This document shows positions 15,698-22,296 of a DNA stretch of 64,000 nt, piece by piece. Position numbers and translations under genes: made by a program. The notes under the pieces were generated by a model. That model was not told the DNA's origin. It saw only the letters and a program-made list of their open reading frames with translations, and ran no database searches. Origin of the DNA: Phycisphaeraceae bacterium (GTDB taxonomy: Bacteria > Planctomycetota > Phycisphaerae > Phycisphaerales > UBA1924); contig JAHBXB010000002.1 of the NCBI GenBank assembly GCA_019636655.1, positions 756,537 through 820,536 of the forward strand, given 5' to 3'. Every line of letters begins with the position of its first letter. Position 1 is the first letter of the stretch.

Positions 15698-17155
15698 GTG
15701 GCCACGGACGACCGCACACCCGACCCCGCCGGCGACCGCGAGGAACCACGCTCGGCCCCCCACGCCGACGCTCCTGATCGCGAGCACCGGCTTGCCGCAC
15801 TGCTTCGGCGCGCGCGCGGCCTTCCCGCCGTCCCCGGCGTGTACCTCATGAAGGACGCCAAGGGGGTCGTGGTCTACGTCGGCAAGGCGGCCCGCCTTCC
15901 CGACCGTGTTTCCTCCTACTTCGTGCCTTCCGCAGACCTGGGCGCGATGAAGCAGCCCATGCTCGACGTCGTCGAGGACTTTGACATCCTCGAGTGCGAG
16001 AGCGAGTGGGAGGCGCTGCTCACCGAGAACCGGCTGATCAAGGACATCCATCCCCGCTTCAACGCTCGCCTCACCGACGACAAGACCTTTCCGTATCTCG
16101 TCGTCTCCCAGCGCGAGGATTTTCCGCGCGTCGAGGTCACGCGCGACCTCACGGCGCCCCACGCGCAGGGCGCCAAGGTCTTCGGCCCCTTCGCCTCGGC
16201 GGGCGCGCTCCGCGAGGCTGTGCAGCTCCTGCAGCGGGTCTTCAAGTTCCGGACTTGCCACCTGGAGATCACCGAGGGCGACCCCAAGAACCTCTACTTC
16301 CGGCCGTGCCTGCTGTACAACATCGGCCAGTGCACCGCCCCGTGCGCCGGCAAGGTCTCCAGGGACGCGTACCGCGCCGACATCGCCCGCTTCGTGCGCT
16401 CCATCGAGTCCAAGCGTTCCGACCTGCTGCGCCAGATGCGCGACGACATGGCCGCCGCGGCGGCGGCCCTCGAGTTCGAGAAGGCCGCCACGCTCCGCGA
16501 CCAGATCACGGCCCTGGAGAAGCTCGACCAGCGGGCCCGGCGCAGCGACCGCTGGCAACCCGAGGCCGAGTCGTTCAACCTCGACCCGCGCCAGGGCCTG
16601 CGCTCGCTCCAGAAGACCCTGGGGATGGACGAGCCGATCCGGTGCCTTGAGGCGATCGACATCGCGCACCTGCAGGGGGGCGAGACGGTGGGCTCGAAGG
16701 TCTGCTTCGTGGACGGGCGGCCGCTCAAGGACGAGTACCGCCGCTACCGCATCAAGTCGGCGAGCAACGACGACTACACGTCGATCCGGGAGGTCGTCTC
16801 GCGCCGGTATCGCGATGCCGGCGCCGGGCAGGAGTTGTACCCCGACGTCATCCTTGTCGACGGCGGCCTGGGCCAGTTGCACGCGGCGCTGGAGGCGTTT
16901 GACCAGCTTGACGTCAAGCCACCGATGGTGATTTCCCTGGCCAAGAAGGAAGAACTGATCTACGTCCAGGACCGGCATGAGCCGCTCCGGCTGGGCCGCA
17001 ACAACGCGGGGCTGCGGCTGTGCCAGGCGATCCGCGACGAGGCCCACCGCTTCGCGCAGCACTACCACCACGTCCTCCGGCGAAAGAAGACCCTGAAGGA
17101 CGCCCCGCCGCCGGACCCTCGCAAGCCGGTCGACCCGCCCACCGCGGGGGCGTGA
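15698..17155 (+). CDS. uvrC: Excinuclease ABC subunit C (UvrC), form lacking the HhH end
   Basis: UvrC makes the dual incisions of nucleotide excision repair. The 485-aa product starts at GTG. After a ~30-residue extension comes the GIY-YIG nuclease (VPGVYLMKDAKGVVVYVGKA, ~residues 45-64), the Cys-rich FRTCHLEI...RPCLLYNIGQCTAPC region, a UvrB-binding UVR motif (AAAALEFEKAATLRDQITAL) and the RNase H-like 5' nuclease (AIDIAHLQGGETVGS, VILVDGGLGQLHAAL, RDEAHRFAQHYH). The three acidic/His catalytic positions are present. It ends soon after this domain, so the tandem helix-hairpin-helix C-terminus of E. coli UvrC (610 aa) is absent. The GNAT gene converges two bases after the stop. Confidence 0.92.
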   Translation: MATDDRTPDPAGDREEPRSAPHADAPDREHRLAALLRRARGLPAVPGVYLMKDAKGVVVYVGKAARLPDRVSSYFVPSADLGAMKQPMLDVVEDFDILECESEWEALLTENRLIKDIHPRFNARLTDDKTFPYLVVSQREDFPRVEVTRDLTAPHAQGAKVFGPFASAGALREAVQLLQRVFKFRTCHLEITEGDPKNLYFRPCLLYNIGQCTAPCAGKVSRDAYRADIARFVRSIESKRSDLLRQMRDDMAAAAAALEFEKAATLRDQITALEKLDQRARRSDRWQPEAESFNLDPRQGLRSLQKTLGMDEPIRCLEAIDIAHLQGGETVGSKVCFVDGRPLKDEYRRYRIKSASNDDYTSIREVVSRRYRDAGAGQELYPDVILVDGGLGQLHAALEAFDQLDVKPPMVISLAKKEELIYVQDRHEPLRLGRNNAGLRLCQAIRDEAHRFAQHYHHVLRRKKTLKDAPPPDPRKPVDPPTAGA

Positions 17156-17157
17156 CT

Positions 17158-17670
17158 TCACACCCGCTTTGTCATGTAGACCTCGTCCACCTCTTCCCCG
17201 TTCACGACGATCCCGCCGGGCTCCACGCCCCACGCCTCGAAGCCGAGGCTTTCGTAGAGCCGGCGTGCCGGGCCGCCGCGCGTCGACACGGAGAGACCGA
17301 TGATCGTCACCCCGGGCCACTGGGACGCGCGCTGGACCGCCGCGGCTACCACTGCGCGGCCCAGGCCCTGGCCGCGGAATGCAGGCTCGCACCACACGCC
17401 CCAGACCAGGGCGCGATGCCGCGCCTTCAGACGCGCAAGCCGGTGCACCCCGGCCACGGCGGCTAGGCGGCCTGGCTCGGACTCGGGCTCGCAGGCGAAG
17501 ATCGCGTTCTCCGGCTTTGCCAGCCATGCCCTCGCCCCCTCCACGTCGGCCGCGAAGTCATCCCCCGGAGAAGCGGTGTAGGCCCATGGCGAATCGTCCA
17601 GCATCGCGCGCCGAACCGCGAGGTACGCCGCGGCATCGTGGGTCCCAAGTGCGCGGACGGCGTGCGTCAT
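17158..17670 (-). CDS. GNAT family N-acetyltransferase
   Basis: The 170-aa protein has the GNAT acetyl-CoA site VWCEPAFRGQGLGRAVVAAA (residues ~97-116) and the following LSVSTRGGPARRLYESLGFE strand-helix, ending in a conserved YM-like strand (DEVYMTKRV). The start MTHAVRALGTHDAAAYLAVR is typical of small-molecule acetyltransferases. The substrate cannot be inferred. It converges on uvrC with a 2-base gap and is followed upstream by a zinc-ribbon gene in the same direction (61-base gap). Confidence 0.85.
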   Translation of the reverse strand: MTHAVRALGTHDAAAYLAVRRAMLDDSPWAYTASPGDDFAADVEGARAWLAKPENAIFACEPESEPGRLAAVAGVHRLARLKARHRALVWGVWCEPAFRGQGLGRAVVAAAVQRASQWPGVTIIGLSVSTRGGPARRLYESLGFEAWGVEPGGIVVNGEEVDEVYMTKRV

Positions 17671-17731
17671 ATGGGCGGACTTTATCGGTGGGCTGCGCGT
17701 GCGGCCATGCATGCGATGCTCGCTCGTCCGA

Positions 17732-18211
17732 TCAGGGTCGTCCGCTCTTGCAGCCACACTCCGGGCAGACCGCGCCGGGAGCAAGGCCAGCGAGGCTGTA
17801 CCCGCAGGCCTCGCAGCACTCCTTGTCCCGACTGGATTGAACGGCCATCCGAAAGGTGATCCCGGCTGCCGACATGGTGGCTCCGATGAGCAGCAGCGAG
17901 ACTCCCCAGAACCAGTTCACGCCGTGAGCCTCGTGGGTGATGCCGAACGCCAGCGGGATGATGATTCGGTCGTCGGATGCCAGCAGTGCACCTGGCCCAA
18001 AGTAGGCCGTGCTCCGGTTGGGCTTGCACACGCCGATCGCCCCGCCAGTGACCCCGACCCAATACTGGTCATACAGGGTGAAACCCCACTCCCGCCGCCA
18101 GGAGGCAAACCACCCTGCGCACAACAGAACGCCGCACACGACGAGCGCCGTGCCCAGCGCGGTCCATCGAGCATGGCGCGTGGGGCTGCTCGGTGGTCTG
18201 TTCGTGGACAC
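17732..18211 (-). CDS. Membrane protein with C-terminal zinc ribbon
   Basis: The 159-aa product starts at GTG with an AAGGAGG ribosome-binding site ten bases upstream. It has an N-terminal membrane segment (ALGTALVVCGVLLCAGWFA), a ~60-residue exposed loop, a second membrane segment (WFWGVSLLLIGATMSAAGI) and a C-terminal zinc ribbon CEACGYSLAGL...VCPECG. It belongs to the same family as the other zinc-ribbon membrane proteins in this window and has no assigned function. Confidence 0.7.
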   Translation of the reverse strand: MSTNRPPSSPTRHARWTALGTALVVCGVLLCAGWFASWRREWGFTLYDQYWVGVTGGAIGVCKPNRSTAYFGPGALLASDDRIIIPLAFGITHEAHGVNWFWGVSLLLIGATMSAAGITFRMAVQSSRDKECCEACGYSLAGLAPGAVCPECGCKSGRP

Positions 18212-18241
18212 GATGCAGAGTCCTCCTTGCCGAGTGATCGG

Positions 18242-19021
18242 TCATTCGAGCACGCGCGTGAGGTCTTGGCGATCGCCAATCGGCGGGCCCCTGGCGGGGG
18301 TTCGGCACGCCGCCGCGGCGAACGCGTGTCGCGAGTCATCAGTTGATACGGTGGGGGAATCGTGAGCGGGGGGTGCCGGGGGGCGGCGGCCGCCGGCGTC
18401 GGCATCGCGGGGTTCGTGGCGATCAAGCGGAATGGAGGTGGAGGGATTGGACGGGAGCGGCGACTCGTGGCGCGGGGCCGGATTGGAGGAAGAGGGGGTC
18501 GAGGGAGTGTGCGGGAGGGAGAGGGGGCGGGCTGGGGATAGAGCGGTGGAGTGTTGGGGAGAGGGGGGTGCCGGTGTGGGAGGCCGGGGCGGGGTGTTGC
18601 AGGTGGTGTCGGTGGCGCGGCGCGGACCTGGGGTGAAGTTGGCGAGGCGGAGGAGGAGGGCGGCGGCGCGGCGGGCGGTCTCGCGGGAGCGGCGGCGGAG
18701 TTCCAGGCCGCGCTGGTCGCCGGGACGGACGGGGAAGTGGGATTCGTCGGCGTTGTGTTCGTCGATGGAGCGGCCCATCGCGATGGTGGCCGCGGGGAGG
18801 AAGTTGGAGGCGACGATTCTCGTGCGGCGGGCGATGGTGGATTCGATCTGGTCCAGCCGTTCGGCGATTTCGGGCTCGGCGAACCAAAGGATGAGGGCTT
18901 CGACGGTGGTGTGGTGGAGGTCGGCGACGTCGCGGAGGGTGAGGGTGGGGTCGGTGACGGAATTGAGGATCTTGGCCGCGAGGTCGGGGGAGGGGTTGAA
19001 GGAGGAGGGGAGGTTGAGCAT
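18242..19021 (-). CDS. Hypothetical protein: HTH-like N-terminus, disordered proline-rich C-terminus
   Basis: The first ~120 of 259 residues look like a compact helical domain (ILNSVTDPTLTLRDVADLHH, TTVEALILWFAEPEIAER, ASNFLPAATIAMGRSI). The LTLRDVADLHHTTVEALILW portion resembles a helix-turn-helix with an unusual Trp at the recognition end. The remaining ~140 residues are low-complexity Pro/Ser/Thr/Arg and probably disordered. It has the best sigma70-like promoter in its neighbourhood, placed so that the transcript is nearly leaderless. DNA binding is inferred only. The C-terminal length is uncertain because its composition matches non-coding GC-rich sequence. Confidence 0.5.
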   Translation of the reverse strand: MLNLPSSFNPSPDLAAKILNSVTDPTLTLRDVADLHHTTVEALILWFAEPEIAERLDQIESTIARRTRIVASNFLPAATIAMGRSIDEHNADESHFPVRPGDQRGLELRRRSRETARRAAALLLRLANFTPGPRRATDTTCNTPPRPPTPAPPSPQHSTALSPARPLSLPHTPSTPSSSNPAPRHESPLPSNPSTSIPLDRHEPRDADAGGRRPPAPPAHDSPTVSTDDSRHAFAAAACRTPARGPPIGDRQDLTRVLE

Positions 19022-19030
19022 GACCCGTGC

Positions 19031-19058
19031 AGAATACGGGTTTTTAACGGTGTGTCAA
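19031..19058 (-). promoter_or_regulatory. Sigma70-like promoter of the HTH/disordered protein gene
   Basis: On the minus strand TTGACA (19058-19053) is followed by 16 bases and TATTCT (19036-19031). The -10 ends only nine bases before the ATG at 19021, so the transcript should be leaderless or have a one- to four-base leader. A conserved 13-mer (CCTATCAAAACCC on this strand, 19073-19061) lies two bases upstream of the -35. Confidence 0.6.
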
Positions 19059-19146
19059 TAGGGTTTTGATAGGAAAGTCAAAAATCGCCTAAGTGGTGAA
19101 TTGGTGGAGGGTTGCGCGTGGTCTTGGAGGGCGGAGGGTTGCTGGT

Positions 19147-19225
19147 GCAGAGGGAACCATGCTGGTTCCCTCTGCGACTCCCTCCGGCCGGGAGATCGCT
19201 GGTGCTGCGCAGTGATGCCGGAGGG
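19147..19225. repeat. Compound palindromic element (REP-like)
   Basis: A perfect 13-bp inverted repeat, GCAGAGGGAACCA with its complement separated by TGC (19147-19175), is followed at once by a second inverted repeat, CCCTCCGGC (19180-19188) pairing with GCCGGAGGG (19217-19225). It lies between the minus-strand genes ending at 19296 and starting at 19021 and is not followed by a T-run, so it does not look like a terminator. The architecture recalls intergenic REP/BIME elements. Confidence 0.6.
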
Positions 19226-19295
19226 CGGGATTGCACTGACTCAACCGCACAGCCAGTTGAATCGGGTGGACGACGTCGATGTCACCTGCCCGGGC

Positions 19296-19799
19296 TTATG
19301 GGACAACGTGAGGTGCGGTCCAAACCGTCTTGGCTTGTTCGTCAAGCGTGGAGATCTTTGGGAATCCGTCGCAGATCATGAACGCCCTCGGAGTTGCTGA
19401 TCGGTCTAGAACACCGAAGATTGCGCCGGTCGCGTTCACAAGTACCTGCCCTCGGCATTTCTCCTCTGGATCAAAGAGCAGGACTCCCAGCGATTTATCA
19501 GATTTGGCGATCGAAAGCCGTGTATTTGTATCGAAGTCGCGCAGTTGAATGAATGGCATTTCATCCCGCATGCCGAGTGAGAGCGGAACTCTGCCTTCCT
19601 TGTCGAAAAATGTGCAGGTGGCCCCTTGCGGCCCATTCTGAATGGAGGCCATCTGGCGGCCCTCCGGATCAACCACAACGAACCTGCACGCCACGATTTC
19701 GCCCGGGAATGGCGGTCGAGTGGTCATGTAGTGGGTGGCGGCCGAGAAGGCAACAGCAGCCATTGACAAAGCACAAGATCCGGCGGCGAGGCAACGCAT
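19296..19799 (-). CDS. Predicted exported hypothetical protein
   Basis: The 167-aa product has a signal-like N-terminus (MRCLAAGSCALSMAAVAFSA). The mature domain is made of short repeated beta strands: VVDPEGRQMASIQNGPQGA, FFDKEGRVPLSLGMRDE, LFDPEEKCRGQVLVNATG. Each unit ends in a hydrophobic strand after an acidic-Gly turn, suggesting a beta-roll or propeller blade-like repeat. GC content is lower than in flanking genes. In the leader a perfect hairpin pairs with the AAAGGGG Shine-Dalgarno. A possible upstream promoter lies near 20082. The family is unknown. Confidence 0.6.
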   Translation of the reverse strand: MRCLAAGSCALSMAAVAFSAATHYMTTRPPFPGEIVACRFVVVDPEGRQMASIQNGPQGATCTFFDKEGRVPLSLGMRDEMPFIQLRDFDTNTRLSIAKSDKSLGVLLFDPEEKCRGQVLVNATGAIFGVLDRSATPRAFMICDGFPKISTLDEQAKTVWTAPHVVP

Positions 19800-19805
19800 T
19801 AGCGA

Positions 19806-19822
19806 CCCCTTTCGAAAAGGGG
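19806..19822 (-). promoter_or_regulatory. Hairpin covering the ribosome-binding site
   Basis: CCCCTTT, a 3-base loop and AAAGGGG form a perfect 7-bp stem. On the minus-strand mRNA the 3' arm (AAAGGGG) is the Shine-Dalgarno, six bases before the ATG at 19799. If folded, the stem would hide the ribosome-binding site. Confidence 0.45.
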
Positions 19823-19944
19823 GGCACGCCCTATTGCGCACCCCCGCCCGACAGCAGGTCCATCACGGCCCCGACAAGGCCAAGGGCACGCAGGAGCGTG
19901 CTCCTATTGCCGGGAGTCGTCCGCGTGCCTGTTCCTTGCCGATA

Positions 19945-20060
19945 CTCCGGCACAAGCCGGAGGTGATGGTTCACTGTCGGGAGCAGCCAAGTTACCGGGT
20001 CAAGCCTACCGGATCAGGCGCAGGTAGCTCAGCAAGAGGCAACACGATGTAGTCTGCGCC
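19945..20060. repeat. Two short inverted repeats in a gene-free stretch
   Basis: The 635 bases between the exported-protein gene and the next plus-strand gene hold no convincing ORF. CTCCGGC-ACAA-GCCGGAG (19945-19962) is a 7-bp hairpin. GGCGCAG (20017-20023) pairs with CTGCGCC (20054-20060) around a 30-base loop that contains GTAGCTCAGC, which resembles a tRNA D-arm, but no complete tRNA cloverleaf can be drawn. Confidence 0.4.
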
Positions 20061-20082
20061 AGGTACATAGTTTGACGTAATA

Positions 20083-20095
20083 GGATTTTGATAGG
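20083..20095. promoter_or_regulatory. Copy of the GG(A/G)TTTTGATAGG motif
   Basis: The motif GGATTTTGATAGG also occurs at 30501-30513 and, with one change, at 19061-19073. In each case, read on the minus strand, it lies two bases upstream of a -35-like hexamer (here TTACGT, weakly matching). This copy is upstream of the minus-strand exported-protein gene starting at 19799 and could be part of its promoter. Confidence 0.35.
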
Positions 20096-20243
20096 AATGC
20101 AGAAACTACGCGTGGCGATCGTCTGTCTCCGTCTTCGGAGATTGTCCTGACAGAATACTGCGCGGTTCCGCAGTCTGGAATTGGATGCTAACTGGACCAC
20201 CTCGGGAATAGCTGCGCGTGACCTACTGCCAAGTGCGACTCCT

Positions 20244-20352
20244 CCGCCCCTGTCGGGGCGGGTGTGTGAATGCCATGCTCTCCACGGGTTTCGCGACGCT
20301 CAGAGCCGCGTCGCTTCACCCGTGGCTACAGGCCGCCGCCCCGTTGGGGCGG
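20244..20352. repeat. Three-hairpin palindromic element (REP-like)
   Basis: Two near-identical hairpins, CCGCCCC-TGTC-GGGGCGG (20244-20261) and CCGCCCC-GTT-GGGGCGG (20336-20352), flank a larger palindrome. In that palindrome CCACGGGT (20282-20289) pairs with ACCCGTGG (20318-20325), and inside it GCGACGC (20293-20299) pairs with GCGTCGC (20308-20314). No T-run or ORF is associated. Symmetrical organisation with flanking direct copies of one hairpin suggests a mobile non-coding palindromic repeat. Confidence 0.65.
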
Positions 20353-20434
20353 GGAGGCCGTGCAGATGGGTGGTGCGTTGGGTGTTGTGGCGTGTTGGGC
20401 GGGGTGCTTGACCCATCTTGATTACCATGGTGTC

Positions 20435-20812
20435 ATGGAACCATCGAGGGCGACGGTGGCGCGGACGCGGTTTTTTCTGCTGGTGGCGGTGCGGTCGGCG
20501 TGCCTGATGCTTGCGGGCTTCGGCGGGTACTTGATGTTCGACAATCTTTGGCGCGTCGCGTTCGACGTGCTGCGGCTGACGGTGGAGGACAGCGGCAACT
20601 GGAACCGGTACACAGTTTTCGATTCGGTCGCCAGGTTCTTTTCGTTCATGGTGCCTGTCGCGTTCGCGTACGTGCTGTGGCGGATGTCGCCGCGGCTTGT
20701 GCGGGCGGTGGCGCCGGATCCGGAGTTCGTGTGTCCCAACTGTGGGTACCCGCTGAAGGGGCTGCGGTCGCCCGCATCGTGCCCGGAGTGCGGGCAGGTG
20801 CTGGTGCCTTAG
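20435..20812 (+). CDS. Small membrane protein with C-terminal zinc ribbon
   Basis: The 125-aa product starts MEPSRATVARTRFF and has two membrane segments (FFLLVAVRSACLMLAGFGGYL and FFSFMVPVAFAYVLW). A C-terminal zinc ribbon follows: CPNCGYPLKGL, seven residues, CPECGQ. The organisation is close to the minus-strand protein at 17.7-18.2 kb. The gene ends seven bases before folP and may be co-transcribed with it, though nothing else links it to folate synthesis. The function is unknown. Confidence 0.68.
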   Translation: MEPSRATVARTRFFLLVAVRSACLMLAGFGGYLMFDNLWRVAFDVLRLTVEDSGNWNRYTVFDSVARFFSFMVPVAFAYVLWRMSPRLVRAVAPDPEFVCPNCGYPLKGLRSPASCPECGQVLVP

Positions 20813-20818
20813 ATCCCG

Positions 20819-21766
20819 GTGATGATGGGTGGAATGAGCGAGGACGTGGCTGGTGCGGCGGGGGGCGAGTGGCGGGTCTCGGCGGCGCGGCGGGTGTCGC
20901 TGGCGCGGCCGGTGGTGCTGGCGATTCTGAACCTGACGCCGGACTCGTTCTCGGATGGGGGGACGTACCCGACGATTGAGTCGGCGCTGGAGGGGGCGAG
21001 GGCTGCGGTGGGGCTTGGGGCCGATGCGCTGGACATCGGGGGGGAATCGACGCGGCCCGGGGCGCGGGCGGTGCCGGAGGAGGAGCAGATCCGGCGGACG
21101 GCGCCGCTGATCGCGGCGATCCGGCGGGAGCGGGGGCTGGACCACGTGCCGATCACGATCGATACGACGCGGAGCGCGGTCGCCGCGGCGGCGATCGAGG
21201 CGGGGGCGGATGGGATCAACGACGTGTCGGGGGGGACGGAGGATGAGGGGATGCTTCGGCTCGCGGCGGGGGCCGGGGCGGGGGTGGTCCTGATGCACCG
21301 GCTGGCGACGCCGGAGCGGGACGTGTATTCGGATCGGTACGGGGCGAACGAGCCGGACTATTCCGGGGCGGGCGGGGTGGTCGGGGCGGTGCGGGCGTTT
21401 CTGGCGGCGCGGGTGGGGGCGGCGCTGGCGGCGGGGGTGGCGCGGGAGGGGATCGTGGTGGATCCGGGGTTGGGGTTCGGGAAGACGGTGGGGCAAAACC
21501 TGGAGCTGATCAGGCGGACGGGGGAGTTGGCCTCGCTGGGGTACCCGGTGCTGTCGGGGCTGTCGCGCAAGTCGTTCACCGCGCGGGCGGGGGGGCTGGC
21601 GGAGGGGACGCCGGCGCGGGAGCGGCTCGCGCCGACGATCGCGCTGACGGTGGCGCACCTCGCGGCGGGGGCGCGGATCTTCCGGGTGCATGATGTCGGG
21701 CCGGTGGTGGAGGCGCTGCGGGCGGCGGAGGCGGCGCGGAGGGCGGGGGACGCTGGGGGCGGGTGA
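20819..21766 (+). CDS. folP: Dihydropteroate synthase
   Basis: FolP joins p-aminobenzoate to 6-hydroxymethyl-7,8-dihydropterin diphosphate in folate synthesis. The ~315-aa product has the diagnostic motifs ILNLTPDSFSDGG (near residue 35), ALDIGGESTRPGA, TIDTTRSAVAAAAIEAGADG followed by INDVSGG, VVDPGLGFGKTVGQN and LSGLSRKSFTARA. The TIM-barrel length is normal. The start is ambiguous among GTG 20819, ATG 20822/20825 and ATG 20834; none has an ideally spaced Shine-Dalgarno. The preceding zinc-ribbon gene is only seven bases away. FolC, the next enzyme but one in the pathway, is encoded at 42.5 kb. Confidence 0.95.
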   Translation: MMMGGMSEDVAGAAGGEWRVSAARRVSLARPVVLAILNLTPDSFSDGGTYPTIESALEGARAAVGLGADALDIGGESTRPGARAVPEEEQIRRTAPLIAAIRRERGLDHVPITIDTTRSAVAAAAIEAGADGINDVSGGTEDEGMLRLAAGAGAGVVLMHRLATPERDVYSDRYGANEPDYSGAGGVVGAVRAFLAARVGAALAAGVAREGIVVDPGLGFGKTVGQNLELIRRTGELASLGYPVLSGLSRKSFTARAGGLAEGTPARERLAPTIALTVAHLAAGARIFRVHDVGPVVEALRAAEAARRAGDAGGG

Positions 21767-21913
21767 AGAGTGAGGAGGCCATTCGCGTGCTGTTTGGAGC
21801 GGCGGCGGCATCCAAGCGGGAGCGGACGATCGGGAATGGTGCGGTCTACGATTCCTCCCTAGTCATTCAGCCGCGGGCGTGCCCACTGCAGCGCCCGCCA
21901 GGAACCAGAACCC

Positions 21914-22249
21914 ATGGCGAACGCCAACATTGCGGAGATCACCGACGGCAGTTTTCAGGCCGAGGTGCTGGAATCGGACAAGCCGGTGCTCGTGGATTTC
22001 TGGGCGGAGTGGTGCATGCCCTGCCGGGTGCTGGGGCAGACGATCGATGAGATCGCTGGGGAGTATGCGGGGCGGGTGAAGATCGCGAAGGTGGACATCG
22101 ATTCGAACCGGGAGGTGCCGGTGAAGTACGGGATCCAGGCGATCCCGACGGTGATCCTGTTCAAGGGTGGCGAACTGAAGAAGAGGTTCGTGGGCCTGGT
22201 GGGCAAGGGGGATCTGGCGGCGGCGCTGGACGACTTGCTGAAGGCCTGA
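21914..22249 (+). CDS. trxA: Thioredoxin with WCMPC active site
   Basis: The 111-aa protein has a standard thioredoxin fold: VLVDFWAEWCMPCRVLG (active site ~residues 33-37), KVDIDSNREVPVKYGIQAIPT with the cis-Pro, and ILFKGGELKKRFVG. The redox pair is C-M-P-C rather than the usual C-G-P-C, which should alter redox potential. Length and lack of a signal peptide fit a cytoplasmic general reductant. It stands alone after a 147-base gap and is followed 47 bases later by the oxidoreductase gene in the same direction. Confidence 0.93.
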   Translation: MANANIAEITDGSFQAEVLESDKPVLVDFWAEWCMPCRVLGQTIDEIAGEYAGRVKIAKVDIDSNREVPVKYGIQAIPTVILFKGGELKKRFVGLVGKGDLAAALDDLLKA

Positions 22250-22296
22250 GGCGGGTTCGTCGAGGGGGCGCGGGCTTCACCATTGATCGGGGCCAC

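Noticed and set aside
14393-17527. N-terminal extension of the phosphohexomutase frame by over 1000 codons
   Set aside because: It runs antisense to the DUF3592 gene's partner region and uvrC, and lacks protein-like composition. The start at 14392 has a good ribosome-binding site and the conserved family N-terminus.
20244-20352. CRISPR-like repeat
   Set aside because: Only two copies of a hairpin around one palindrome, no regular spacers and no cas genes.
18200-20430. Replication origin at the first composition switch
   Set aside because: No cluster of TTATNCACA-like DnaA boxes and no dnaA, dnaN, gidA or parAB genes nearby. Two further switches in the window also argue against an origin.
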